Below, one piece after another: positions 56,951 to 64,000 of a stretch of DNA of 64,000 nt (position 1 is the stretch's first letter; each line of letters begins with the position of its first letter). The stretch is from positions 3,782,001-3,846,000 of the forward strand of contig NZ_CP101466.1 of assembly GCF_024362385.1 (NCBI RefSeq), given 5' to 3'. A model generated the notes under the pieces. It had not been told where the DNA came from. It searched no databases and saw only the letters and a program-made list of their open reading frames with translations. The DNA comes from Arthrobacter sp. DNA4 (lineage in GTDB: Bacteria > Actinomycetota > Actinomycetes > Actinomycetales > Micrococcaceae). The translations under genes and the position numbers were made by a program.

Positions 56951-58535
56951 ATGACAAAGCTTCGAAACCGGATTACGGGCCCCGCCCCCATGGCCGCACT
57001 GGCAGGCGTGGTGGCGGCCGCCGTCGTACTTGCCGTTGCGGAGCTGATTGGCGCATTCTTCACCGCCCGGGCAACGCCCCTGTTTGCCTTGGGCTCGACG
57101 TTCATCGACTTCACCCCGCCGTGGATGAAGGACTTTGCGATCGCCACCTTTGGTACGAATGACAAGGCCGCCCTGTTCGTGGGCATGGGCCTGACCATCG
57201 CTGTGCTGGCCTGCATCCTGGGCGTGATGGCCTACCGGAAGTGGGCCCTGGGAGTCCTGGGGGTCCTGTTCATGGGGGCCGTGATCGTGGCCTGCGTGGT
57301 GACCCGCTCCGGCGTCAGCGGCGCGGACGCCATCCCGTCCATTCTGGGAACAGTTGCGGCCTGGCGGTCCTGCGCCTACCATGGTGCCGCTGTGGGGGCT
57401 GAAGACGTGGCCTGAAGCGCCGGCGGACCAGGCGGACGACGACGACGCCACCCAGCAGGGTGCCGGCACCAACCGTCGGCGCTTCTTTGCTGCTGCCGGG
57501 GTTACCGCGGTGGCCGCCGGCATCGCCGCCACAGGCGGGCGGCTCCTGGGCGCGGCCCGCAGTAATGTCACCAAGGCGCGCGATGCACTCACGCTGCCGG
57601 CGCAGGCAAAGGCGGCGTCCCCCGTGCCGACCGGCGTCCAGTCCCCGGTACAGGGCGTCACGCCGTGGCTGACACCCAACAATGACTTTTACCGCATCGA
57701 TACTGCCCTGAGCGTCCCGGAAATCAACATTGATGACTGGCAGTTGCGCGTGCACGGCCTCGTGGAGCAGGAGGTCACGCTGACCTTTCAGGACCTGCTG
57801 GACGCGCAGCTGATCGAATCCCATGTGACCCTCACCTGCGTGTCCAACCCGGTGGGCGGCAACCTTGCCGGCAACGCCAAATGGTTGGGCCTTCCCATCC
57901 GCGAGGTCCTTGCCCGCGCCAAGCCAAAGGACGGTGCCGACATGGTGCTGTCAAAGTCCATCGACGGTTTCAGCGCCTCCACCCCCTTGGAGGTCCTGCA
58001 GGATGACAGGGACGCCATGCTGGCTATCGGCATGAACGGCGAACCGCTGCCGCTGGAGCACGGCTACCCGGTGCGGATGGTGGTTCCAGGGCTCTACGGC
58101 TTCGTCTCCGCCACCAAGTGGGTGGTGGACCTGGAGGTCACCCGTTTCGCGGACAACAAGGCCTACTGGACCGAGCGTGGCTGGTCAGAGCGGGGTCCCA
58201 TCAAGACCATGGCCCGCGTGGACGTGCCCAAGTCCTTCGCGAAAGTGCCTGCCGGGAAGGTCGCCGTGGGTGGTACCGCCTGGGCCCAGACGCGGGGCAT
58301 CGCGAAGGTGGAAATCCAGATCGACAACGGCGACTGGGCGGAGGCCACGCTTTCCACCGAGGCCTCCACCGTCACCTGGCGCCAGTGGTCCTACGAGTGG
58401 GATGCCACGCCGGGCCCGCACTACATCAAGGTCCGCGCGACCGACGGCACCGGTGAGGTCCAGACTGACAAGCGTGCCGATCCGGTTCCCGACGGCGCCT
58501 CAGGCTGGCAGTCGGTAATGGTCACTGTTCAGTAG
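56951..58535 (+). pseudogene. Molybdopterin-dependent oxidoreductase, frameshifted
   Basis: A sulphite-oxidase-like enzyme with an N-terminal membrane domain of about four helices (MAALAGVVAAAVVLAVAELIGA, VGMGLTIAVLACILGVMAY and others), a twin-arginine-like NRRRFFAAAG segment and the Mo-cofactor domain (LTCVSNPVGGNLAG with the ligand Cys; YGFVSATKWVVDLEV) plus a C-terminal Ig-like dimer domain. The membrane frame runs to 57415 and the catalytic frame to 58535, joining between 57350 and 57385 where GLAVLRL-like coding is visible in the third frame, so two indels may be present. Net length 3n+1. The substrate is unknown. The stop codon lies in an 18-bp repeat array. Confidence 0.8.
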
Positions 58536-58610
58536 AAGGTGACTGTTCAGTAGAAGGTCACGGTTCAGTAGTTGGCCACTCCCAAGTAGATGACCACGGT
58601 TCAGTAGGGG
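58520..58610 (+). repeat. Five 18-bp tandem repeats over a stop codon
   Basis: GTTCAGTAG occurs at 58527, 58545, 58563 and 58599, and a degenerate copy CCCAAGTAG at 58581, each exactly 18 bp apart. The first copy encodes the last codons and TAG stop of the oxidoreductase; the last lies 9 bp before the asparaginase -10 box. Confidence 0.85.
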
Positions 58611-58630
58611 CTGGCCCATAGACTGGCCGT

Positions 58631-59647
58631 ATGCCGCACAATCCGCACGCAACCTTTACCGTGGACTCCGCCGTCGAACTGGCTGTGATTGAACGCAGCG
58701 GCTTTGTGGAGTCGCGGCACATCGGTTCCGCCGTCCTCCTGTCCGCCGACGGCGCGGTGGTGACCGAGCTGGGAGACATCACTACGCCCATCTACGCCCG
58801 GTCCGCATTGAAACCGTTCCAGGCACTGGCGTCCATGCAGTCCGGCGTTCCGCTGCGTGGCGCCCAGGTGGCCATCGCGTGCGGAAGCCACACAGGGTCC
58901 CTGGACCACATGGACGTGGTGGCGGGAATGCTCAAGGCGGCCGGCGTCCGCGAAGACCAGCTGCAGTGCCCCGAAGCGTGGCCGCAGGACGAAACGGCCC
59001 GGAACTGGCTGGTGCGCTCCGAGAAGGGGAAGTCGCGGCTGGCCTACAACTGTTCCGGAAAGCACGCCGCTTTCCTCTGGGCCTGCACCGAGAACGGGTG
59101 GGACACGCACAGCTACCTGGAGCCCAACCACCCGCTGCAGCAGCGGGTTCGCAGCGTCATCGAGGAATACACCGGCGAGAAGATCGCCCATCTGGGGATT
59201 GATGGCTGCGGTGCCCCCGTGGCGGCGGTTTCCCTCAAGGGCCTGGCCCAGGCGTACTCACAGCTGGCCAAGGCCCCGGGCGACCAGAGCTTCAGCGCCA
59301 GGGCCGCCACCATCGCCACGTCGATGCTCGATTACCCGTGGGCCGTTCAGGGCCGCGGCGAAGCCAACACCGTGGTGATGGACGAGCTGGAGGTCATCGC
59401 CAAGATCGGGGCCGAGGGTGTCCTTGCCATGGCCACGCCCCAGGGGGTTTCGGTCGCCGTGAAAATCCTGGACGGGAACATCCGGGCGACGTCGCTGGTG
59501 GCCCTGACCTTGCTTGCCGCTGCCGGGGCCGTGGAGATCCCGGGGGTTGCCAGCGCCTTGGAGAAGGTGGTGGAACCCGTACTGGGCGGCGGCCGGCCGG
59601 TCGGCAAGATCCGGTTGGGGCCGGCGGTTTCGGCCCTCCTGGACTGA
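58631..59647 (+). CDS. L-asparaginase, type II rhizobial-like family
   Basis: A 338-residue member of Pfam Asparaginase_II, unrelated to E. coli AnsB. The conserved features are ERSGFVESRHIGSAVL, TPIYARSALKPFQAL (the SxxK pair), ACGSHTG, AYNCSGKHAAFL and GIDGCGAPVAAV. ReAII-type enzymes use Ser/Lys pairs and metal-binding Cys, and these residues are present. TAGACT (58619-58624) lies 6 nt before the ATG, so the mRNA is probably leaderless. Confidence 0.9.
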   Translation: MPHNPHATFTVDSAVELAVIERSGFVESRHIGSAVLLSADGAVVTELGDITTPIYARSALKPFQALASMQSGVPLRGAQVAIACGSHTGSLDHMDVVAGMLKAAGVREDQLQCPEAWPQDETARNWLVRSEKGKSRLAYNCSGKHAAFLWACTENGWDTHSYLEPNHPLQQRVRSVIEEYTGEKIAHLGIDGCGAPVAAVSLKGLAQAYSQLAKAPGDQSFSARAATIATSMLDYPWAVQGRGEANTVVMDELEVIAKIGAEGVLAMATPQGVSVAVKILDGNIRATSLVALTLLAAAGAVEIPGVASALEKVVEPVLGGGRPVGKIRLGPAVSALLD

Positions 59648-59685
59648 CACCCTTCTCCACCCGACGCGAAAGGAAGACTGAGAGC

Positions 59686-60063
59686 ATGGCCGTAGCCCGC
59701 CGTCGTATTGACGTCCAGGAAGGCAAGGCAGCGCTGAAGGCATGGCTGGAAGGTGCGCAGCCGCCGTCGGGCGCTCCCCTGCCGCGGACCGTCCTGGCCA
59801 CTGCCGTGCGGTACTCCCTGGAGGAGCTGACGGCGCGGGCTCCGGGCAACTCGGTCGAAGTGCGGGTGCCGCCGTTTGGCGTCACCCAGTGCGTGGAGGG
59901 CCCGCGGCATACGCGCGGCACCCCGCCCAACGTCATTGAGTGCGACGCCGCCACCTGGCTTGCCATGGTTACCGGCAGGATGGCATGGGCGGACGCCGTC
60001 GCTGCCCACAAGGTGGCGGCGTCCGGCCTGCGTGCGGACCTCTCGGCCCTGCTCCCCCTCTAA
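59686..60063 (+). CDS. Sterol carrier family (SCP2-like) protein
   Basis: A 125-residue soluble protein: MAVARRRIDVQEGKAALKAW, then RYSLEELTARAPGNSVEVRVPPFGVTQC, and NVIECDAATWLAMVTGRMAWADA at the C-terminus, matching the actinobacterial SCP2-like group. A lipid-binding role is inferred only from the fold. AAAGGA is about 11 nt before the ATG. It follows the asparaginase by 38 nt and may be cotranscribed. Confidence 0.8.
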   Translation: MAVARRRIDVQEGKAALKAWLEGAQPPSGAPLPRTVLATAVRYSLEELTARAPGNSVEVRVPPFGVTQCVEGPRHTRGTPPNVIECDAATWLAMVTGRMAWADAVAAHKVAASGLRADLSALLPL

Positions 60064-60085
60064 CCTGCCGCCGCCCGCGGGGTGG

Positions 60086-60847
60086 CTACCCGCGTCCGAT
60101 GAAGGGCATGCCCGCGGCGGTGACCACGAGCGAGCCCACGCTGGCCGAGGCCGGCATGTTGGCCATCATCAGCACCGCGCGCGCCGCGTCCGCCACCGGG
60201 AACATCGGTTCCACCTTGCGGCTGCCGTCCGCCTGCAGCGCCCCGGAGCCGACGCCGATGGTGTCCATGATCTCCGTGGCCGTGTTGCCGATATCGATCT
60301 GTCCGCACGTGATGCCGTAGCCGCGGCCGTCCAGATCAATGCTCTTGGTCAGCCCGGTCATGGCGTGCTTGGTGACGGTGTACGCCACGGTCCGGGGCCG
60401 GGGCGAATGGGCCGAGATGGACCCGTTGTTGATGATCCGCCCGCCCTGCGGCTCCTGGGCCTTCATGGCCCTGACTGCGACCGCCGCACACAGCATGGAT
60501 CCGGTGAGGTTCACGGCCAGCGTTGCGTTCCAGTCCTCCAGGCTGATTTCGTCCACACTGGCCGCCGGACCAAAGACACCGGCGTTATTGAACAGCACGT
60601 CCACCCGCCCCCACTGTTGCCGGGCCGCCTCGAAAAGCCGTTCGACGTCGTCGGGCCGGGTGACGTCGCAGGGCACCACGAGCGCGTCCGGGCTGCCGTC
60701 CGCGGTTTCCTTCAGCTGCGCCTCCCGGCGGCCGGCAAGTGCCACGCGGTAGCCGTCCGCCAGCATCTGCCGGGCGACCTCCCGGCCGATGCCGGATCCG
60801 GCCCCGGTGACGACGGCTACTCTTCGGACCTGCTGGGGGGTGCTCAC
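60086..60847 (-). CDS. Short-chain dehydrogenase/reductase
   Basis: A 253-residue classical [12 protein letters not shown] cofactor loop, NNAGVFG, and catalytic S-Y-K in [10 protein letters not shown] and YTVTKHA. The cofactor is probably NAD(P). GTG at 60847 has AGGAGG 5 nt upstream. It is the third gene of the operon permease, racemase, SDR; the substrate is probably a product of the imported compound, but this is not shown. Confidence 0.88.
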   Translation of the reverse strand: MSTPQQVRRVAVVTGAGSGIGREVARQMLADGYRVALAGRREAQLKETADGSPDALVVPCDVTRPDDVERLFEAARQQWGRVDVLFNNAGVFGPAASVDEISLEDWNATLAVNLTGSMLCAAVAVRAMKAQEPQGGRIINNGSISAHSPRPRTVAYTVTKHAMTGLTKSIDLDGRGYGITCGQIDIGNTATEIMDTIGVGSGALQADGSRKVEPMFPVADAARAVLMMANMPASASVGSLVVTAAGMPFIGRG

Positions 60848-60861
60848 GGTGTCCTCCTGGC

Positions 60862-61605
60862 TCAGAGCTGCGCCGGCACGGCCGGCGTGTTCAGTGGCCA
60901 GCCTATGACGGTCTTGGGCCTTGGGGCAGCGAAGGTCCGCACCTTGGAGGTGGACAGGCGCATCCGGACCAGGGATTCAGCGATGGTGACCGCGGAGGCC
61001 ACTCCATCCACCACGGGAACGCCGGCCCGCTGCCGGATCTGTTCATCCAGCCCGGCCATGCCGCCGCAGCCCAGGACAATGACCTCGGCCTTGTCCTGGG
61101 TGACCGCCAGCATGGCCTGGTTAATGATGGCTTCCACGGCGCGGTCCGGCTCCTCCTCAAGCTCCAGCACGGCCATGCCGCTGGCCCGGACTGACGCGCA
61201 CCTGGCGTCCAGCCCGGCCAGCTTCAGCCGGTCCTCAATGAGGGGAACCGTGCGGTCCAGGGTGGTGACCACGGAGTACTTGTGGCCCAGGAACATGGCC
61301 GTACTGGCGGCGGCCTCCGTGATGTCCACCACCGGCACGTCCAGGAGCTCCTGCAGCCCTTCGCGGCCATGTTCGCCGTAGCCGGCCTGGATAACGGCGT
61401 CGAACGGCTCCGGGTAGGAAGTGACGGCATCCATGACGGCGATGGCAGCCAGGTAGCTTTCGAAGTTTCCTTCGCAGGAGTCCGCGCCAAACCTCGGGGT
61501 GATACCGACGATTTCCGTCCCGGCAGCGGCCACGCTGCGTGCAGAGGCCGCAATCGAATCTGTCATCGACTCGGTGGTGTTGACGTTTGCGACGAGTATG
61601 CGCAT
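60862..61605 (-). CDS. Asp/Glu/hydantoin racemase family protein with one Cys missing
   Basis: A 247-residue protein clearly related to hydantoin racemase HyuA ([18 protein letters not shown], then [17 protein letters not shown]). The second catalytic Cys is present ([12 protein letters not shown]), but where HyuA has ACFGDPG this protein reads QAGYGEHG, so the first Cys is Gly. Arylmalonate decarboxylase shows the same Gly/Cys pairing, so the enzyme may not racemise. AAGGA lies about 9 nt before the ATG. It is 24 nt from the permease. Confidence 0.85.
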   Translation of the reverse strand: MRILVANVNTTESMTDSIAASARSVAAAGTEIVGITPRFGADSCEGNFESYLAAIAVMDAVTSYPEPFDAVIQAGYGEHGREGLQELLDVPVVDITEAAASTAMFLGHKYSVVTTLDRTVPLIEDRLKLAGLDARCASVRASGMAVLELEEEPDRAVEAIINQAMLAVTQDKAEVIVLGCGGMAGLDEQIRQRAGVPVVDGVASAVTIAESLVRMRLSTSKVRTFAAPRPKTVIGWPLNTPAVPAQL

Positions 61606-61629
61606 GGGGTGGTTCCTTAGGGGGTGGGC

Positions 61630-63198
61630 TCAGTGGGTGCTGGCGACGGCGATGGCCTCGCCGTCTTGGTCCACGAGTCTTTGGTTGCGGTCGGCGATGA
61701 AGAAGTAGAGCGTCGCGGCGATGCCGGCGGCAAAGAACCAGGCGAAGGGCGCCGCGGCGGCCAGCCCCGGAACGAAGGCGATCAGGAGGGCCAGGACGGC
61801 AGCGGGAACCATGGCGATGATCGCCCTGGGGTTGACGCCCTTCTTGTAGAAGTACGCCCCGTCCGGGGACGCCGTATAGAGTTCCGGCACGTTGACCATG
61901 CCACGCCGGATCAGCCAGTAATCAGCCATGACGACGCCGAACAGCGGGCCGAGCAGCGCACCGAGGCCGCCGAGGAAGTACACAATGACCAATGGGTTGT
62001 TGTAGAGGTTCCAGGGCAGGATGAGAAGGCCGATCGTGGCGGAGACCATCGCCGCCTTGCGGAAGTTGAGCCGTTTGGGGAACAGGTTGGTCAGCGCATA
62101 CACGGGGGCCACGAAGTTGGCCATCAGGTTCACTGCGATCGTAAGGATCAGCAGGGCAAGGCAGGCCAGGACCAGGAACAGCGTGTTGGGGATGGTCTGG
62201 ACGATATCCGACGGGCTCTTAATGATGGTGCCGTTGATCTTGAACTGGCCGCTTACCATCACCACCACAATGGCTCCAAAGAGCAGCATGTTGATGGGAA
62301 TGCCCCAGAAGTTGCCGCGCACTACAGCCTTCTTCGAGACCGCGGAGCGGGTGAAGTCGCAGAAGTTCAGGACGAAGGTGCCGTAGATGGACACCCACAG
62401 GGCGCCGCCGGCGAAAATAGTGAGCCACATTTCCGGCCCTTCCAGTGCCTTGTCCGAGGACCAGGCGATGCTTCCTCCTGCTTCCACGAAGATCCAGACG
62501 GCCATCGCGGCCATGGTGGCAAGGATGACGGGGCCGGCGAAGGCCTCGTATTTGCGGATCATTTCCATCCCGAAGCTGACGATCACCAACTGGACCACCC
62601 AGAGGGTCACGAATGCCATCCAGCCCAGCGTGGACAGGCCCAGGATGGAGTCTTTGTCCAAGTCTGCCAACGCAGGAAACATGGCTACGAGCATCACGCG
62701 GAACACCACGGAAGCGAGGTACGTCTGGATGCCGAACCAGGCCACAGCCACGGCACCGCGGAGGAGGCTGGCAATCTGCGCTCCCCTGATACCAAAGCTG
62801 ATGCGGCTCATGACCGGAAAGGGAACACCGGTTTTGACGCCCATGAATCCGGAAAGCGTCAGGAGTCCGAACAGCAGCGCCGCCCCGATGCCGAGCGCCA
62901 TGAGGATCTGCCACCCACCCAGTCCCAAGGCGAACAGTCCAATGGCAAAAGCGTAGTTGCCCAGGCTGTGCACGTCATTCGCCCAGAGGGTGAAGATGCT
63001 GTAGCTGGTCCAGCTGCGGCCGGCGCGCTTGGTGGGGGCAAGATCGGAGTTATACAGGGAAGGGCTGATGGCCGTGCCAGAGGCGGCGCTGGCTGATTCG
63101 CAGAGGGCTTTAACGCTGCCGGAGGGATGTCCTGCAGGAGCGGACGGCACTGTCACGCCCTGCTCCGCATCAACGCCCGCCGTGGGAGGGGTTTGCAT
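61630..63198 (-). CDS. NCS1 family purine/pyrimidine/hydantoin permease
   Basis: A 522-residue integral membrane protein with about 12 helices, of the Mhp1/allantoin permease family. Features: the N-terminal cytoplasmic tail, LYNSDLAPTKRAGRSWTSYS, SFGIRGAQIASLLRGAVAVAWFG, DFTRSA and PLFGVVMADYWLIRRG. Family members transport hydantoins, allantoin, uracil or cytosine with Na+ or H+. With the racemase-like and SDR genes it suggests uptake of a hydantoin or purine breakdown product. ATG at 63198; the promoter lies about 90-125 bp upstream. Confidence 0.92.
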   Translation of the reverse strand: MQTPPTAGVDAEQGVTVPSAPAGHPSGSVKALCESASAASGTAISPSLYNSDLAPTKRAGRSWTSYSIFTLWANDVHSLGNYAFAIGLFALGLGGWQILMALGIGAALLFGLLTLSGFMGVKTGVPFPVMSRISFGIRGAQIASLLRGAVAVAWFGIQTYLASVVFRVMLVAMFPALADLDKDSILGLSTLGWMAFVTLWVVQLVIVSFGMEMIRKYEAFAGPVILATMAAMAVWIFVEAGGSIAWSSDKALEGPEMWLTIFAGGALWVSIYGTFVLNFCDFTRSAVSKKAVVRGNFWGIPINMLLFGAIVVVMVSGQFKINGTIIKSPSDIVQTIPNTLFLVLACLALLILTIAVNLMANFVAPVYALTNLFPKRLNFRKAAMVSATIGLLILPWNLYNNPLVIVYFLGGLGALLGPLFGVVMADYWLIRRGMVNVPELYTASPDGAYFYKKGVNPRAIIAMVPAAVLALLIAFVPGLAAAAPFAWFFAAGIAATLYFFIADRNQRLVDQDGEAIAVASTH

Positions 63199-63237
63199 AG
63201 GGGTCTCAATTCTTTGGAGTTTTCCGCGTGGTGAGGC

Positions 63238-63325
63238 CGACCTGGGTCGTTTCTGTTATTCCACATTGCGGAAACGAGATATTGAATAGTGAAATAAGAG
63301 TATGACCTGGGTCACTGCCGGTCAA
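63238..63325 (-). promoter_or_regulatory. NCS1 permease promoter with operator-like elements
   Basis: Minus strand -35 TTGACC (complement of 63320-63325), 17-bp spacer, -10 TACTCT (complement of 63297-63302). TTATTCCACATTGCGGAAAC (63256-63275) lies about 15-35 bp downstream of the predicted start. The dyad GACCTGGGTC occurs in the spacer (63303-63314) and again at 63238-63249. Confidence 0.65.
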
Positions 63326-63408
63326 GTGTTGCCGTCGTATTCAAACGGTCACAATGCGTTCCTTCAGGGGCGCGCGCGGCAATCATCGGTTTGGTGGCAC
63401 CCATCACG

Positions 63409-63473
63409 TTGACCGACCGGCAGCCTCCCACTAATCTCATCTAGCAATAATGTTTTCTCACATTACGAAAACA
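63409..63473 (+). promoter_or_regulatory. aceE promoter and downstream operator-like dyad
   Basis: -35 TTGACC (63409-63414), 17-bp spacer, -10 TAATCT (63432-63437). The dyad TGTTTTC-N9-GAAAACA (63451-63473) lies just after the predicted start and contains CACATTACGAAAAC, related to the permease element. Apart from these sites the 310-bp gap 63199-63508 holds no gene. Confidence 0.65.
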
Positions 63474-63508
63474 GTGCCTAACGCATTCAAAGACGAAAAG
63501 AGGCTGCC

Positions 63509-64000
63509 GTGGCTGCAGGAGAAGATACCTCCCATATCCTCAGCGGGTTGACTAACCAGCTGCCTGATCGTGATCCGGAAGAGACTGCCGAGTGGGTTGA
63601 GTCCCTGGACGCGTTGATCAGGGAACAGGGCACCGAGCGTGCCCAATACATCATGCGGAGCCTGCTGCAGCGCGCCGGCGCGCAGAGCGTGGGGGTGCCG
63701 ATGGTGACCACCACCGATTACGTGAACACGATCCCGGTGGACCAGGAAGCTGCGTTCCCGGGCAACGAGGAGTTCGAGCGCCGGTACCGGGCGTACATGC
63801 GGTGGAACGCCGCGGTCATGGTGCACCGGGCGCAGCGGCCCGATATCGGGGTCGGCGGGCACATCTCCACCTACGCCGGGGCCGCGACCCTGTACGAGGT
63901 CGGGTTCAACCACTTCTTCCGCGGCAAGGACCACCCCGGCGGCGGGGACCAGGTCTTTTTCCAGGGCCACGCCTCCCCGGCATGTACGCCCGGGCATTCA
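63509..64000 (+). CDS. aceE: Pyruvate dehydrogenase E1 component, 5' part, frameshifted near the edge
   Basis: Homodimeric E1p, which decarboxylates pyruvate for the pyruvate dehydrogenase complex. From GTG 63509 (GAGG 6 nt upstream) the 156 readable residues include [40 protein letters not shown], the [13 protein letters not shown] helix, and [11 protein letters not shown]. There the frame breaks: the family continues GMYARAF, which is encoded one base off, so one G is missing near 63979-63981. The rest of the gene lies beyond the right edge. Confidence 0.95.
   Translation, partial: MAAGEDTSHILSGLTNQLPDRDPEETAEWVESLDALIREQGTERAQYIMRSLLQRAGAQSVGVPMVTTTDYVNTIPVDQEAAFPGNEEFERRYRAYMRWNAAVMVHRAQRPDIGVGGHISTYAGAATLYEVGFNHFFRGKDHPGGGDQVFFQGHASPACTPGHS

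Noticed and set aside
58520..58610. CRISPR-like or attachment-site repeats after the oxidoreductase
   Set aside because: The units are directly abutting 18-bp copies without spacers; no integrase is nearby.

Overview
The window comes from a high-G+C actinobacterium, most likely Micrococcaceae (Arthrobacter/Pseudarthrobacter type). This is inferred from strong G/C third-position bias, many GTG/TTG starts, ATGA/GTGA stop-start overlaps, many probably leaderless genes (a TANNNT -10 box 6-8 nt before the start codon), and gene content and order matching the conserved actinobacterial topA - helicase/tad - nth - acs - marP - crp block (M. tuberculosis Rv3646c to Rv3676).

Layout. 1-9.5 kb: proC (cut by the left edge), ppx, an SseB-like gene, topA, a class I methyltransferase, two small lipoproteins, the tRNA hydroxylase trhO and a GNAT acetyltransferase. 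9.6-17.7 kb: the 'helicase/secretion neighbourhood', a MrfA-like DEAH helicase facing a seven-gene tad-type pilus operon. 17.9-25.4 kb: polA-like gene, DUF1508, NUDIX, nth, a four-helix membrane protein and acs with a predicted Crp site. 25.5-35.1 kb: a galactoside-use island (DeoR, LacI, GH42, ABC importer, GH36) with clear LacI-type operators. 35.2-37.7 kb: aroQ, marP, crp. 37.8-43.8 kb: an arabinoside-use island (GH51, ABC importer, LacI). 43.9-52.6 kb: NUDIX, ridA, DUF4177, a class A PBP, a metallophosphatase and a heterodimeric ABC exporter. 52.7-54.6 kb: tRNA-Pro(CGG), then a divergent pair that is the most interesting item here: a 75-residue secreted pre-peptide carrying two TGNWPDPV copies (one at the very C-terminus) beside a 421-residue HTH+TPR regulator, the layout of an RRNPP-type peptide signalling system. 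54.6-64 kb: purC, purD, a molybdopterin oxidoreductase, an asparaginase, an SCP-like protein, a purine/hydantoin permease-racemase-SDR operon, and the start of aceE.

How parts fit. The two sugar islands each have a LacI repressor, an ABC importer (two permeases plus binding lipoprotein, no ATPase gene, so a shared MsiK-type ATPase is presumed) and glycosidases; their palindromic operators overlap the -10 boxes. Crp encoded at 37 kb may act on the site upstream of acs. The NCS1 permease and aceE promoters face away from each other and carry related elements just downstream of their predicted start sites.

Caution. Eight genes carry a frame break or stop (near 6880, 18960, 21946, 23398, 32922, 40250, 57365 and 63979). 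Because normally conserved genes such as acs and aceE are among them, uncorrected single-base sequencing errors are the simplest explanation, and these genes may be intact in the organism.
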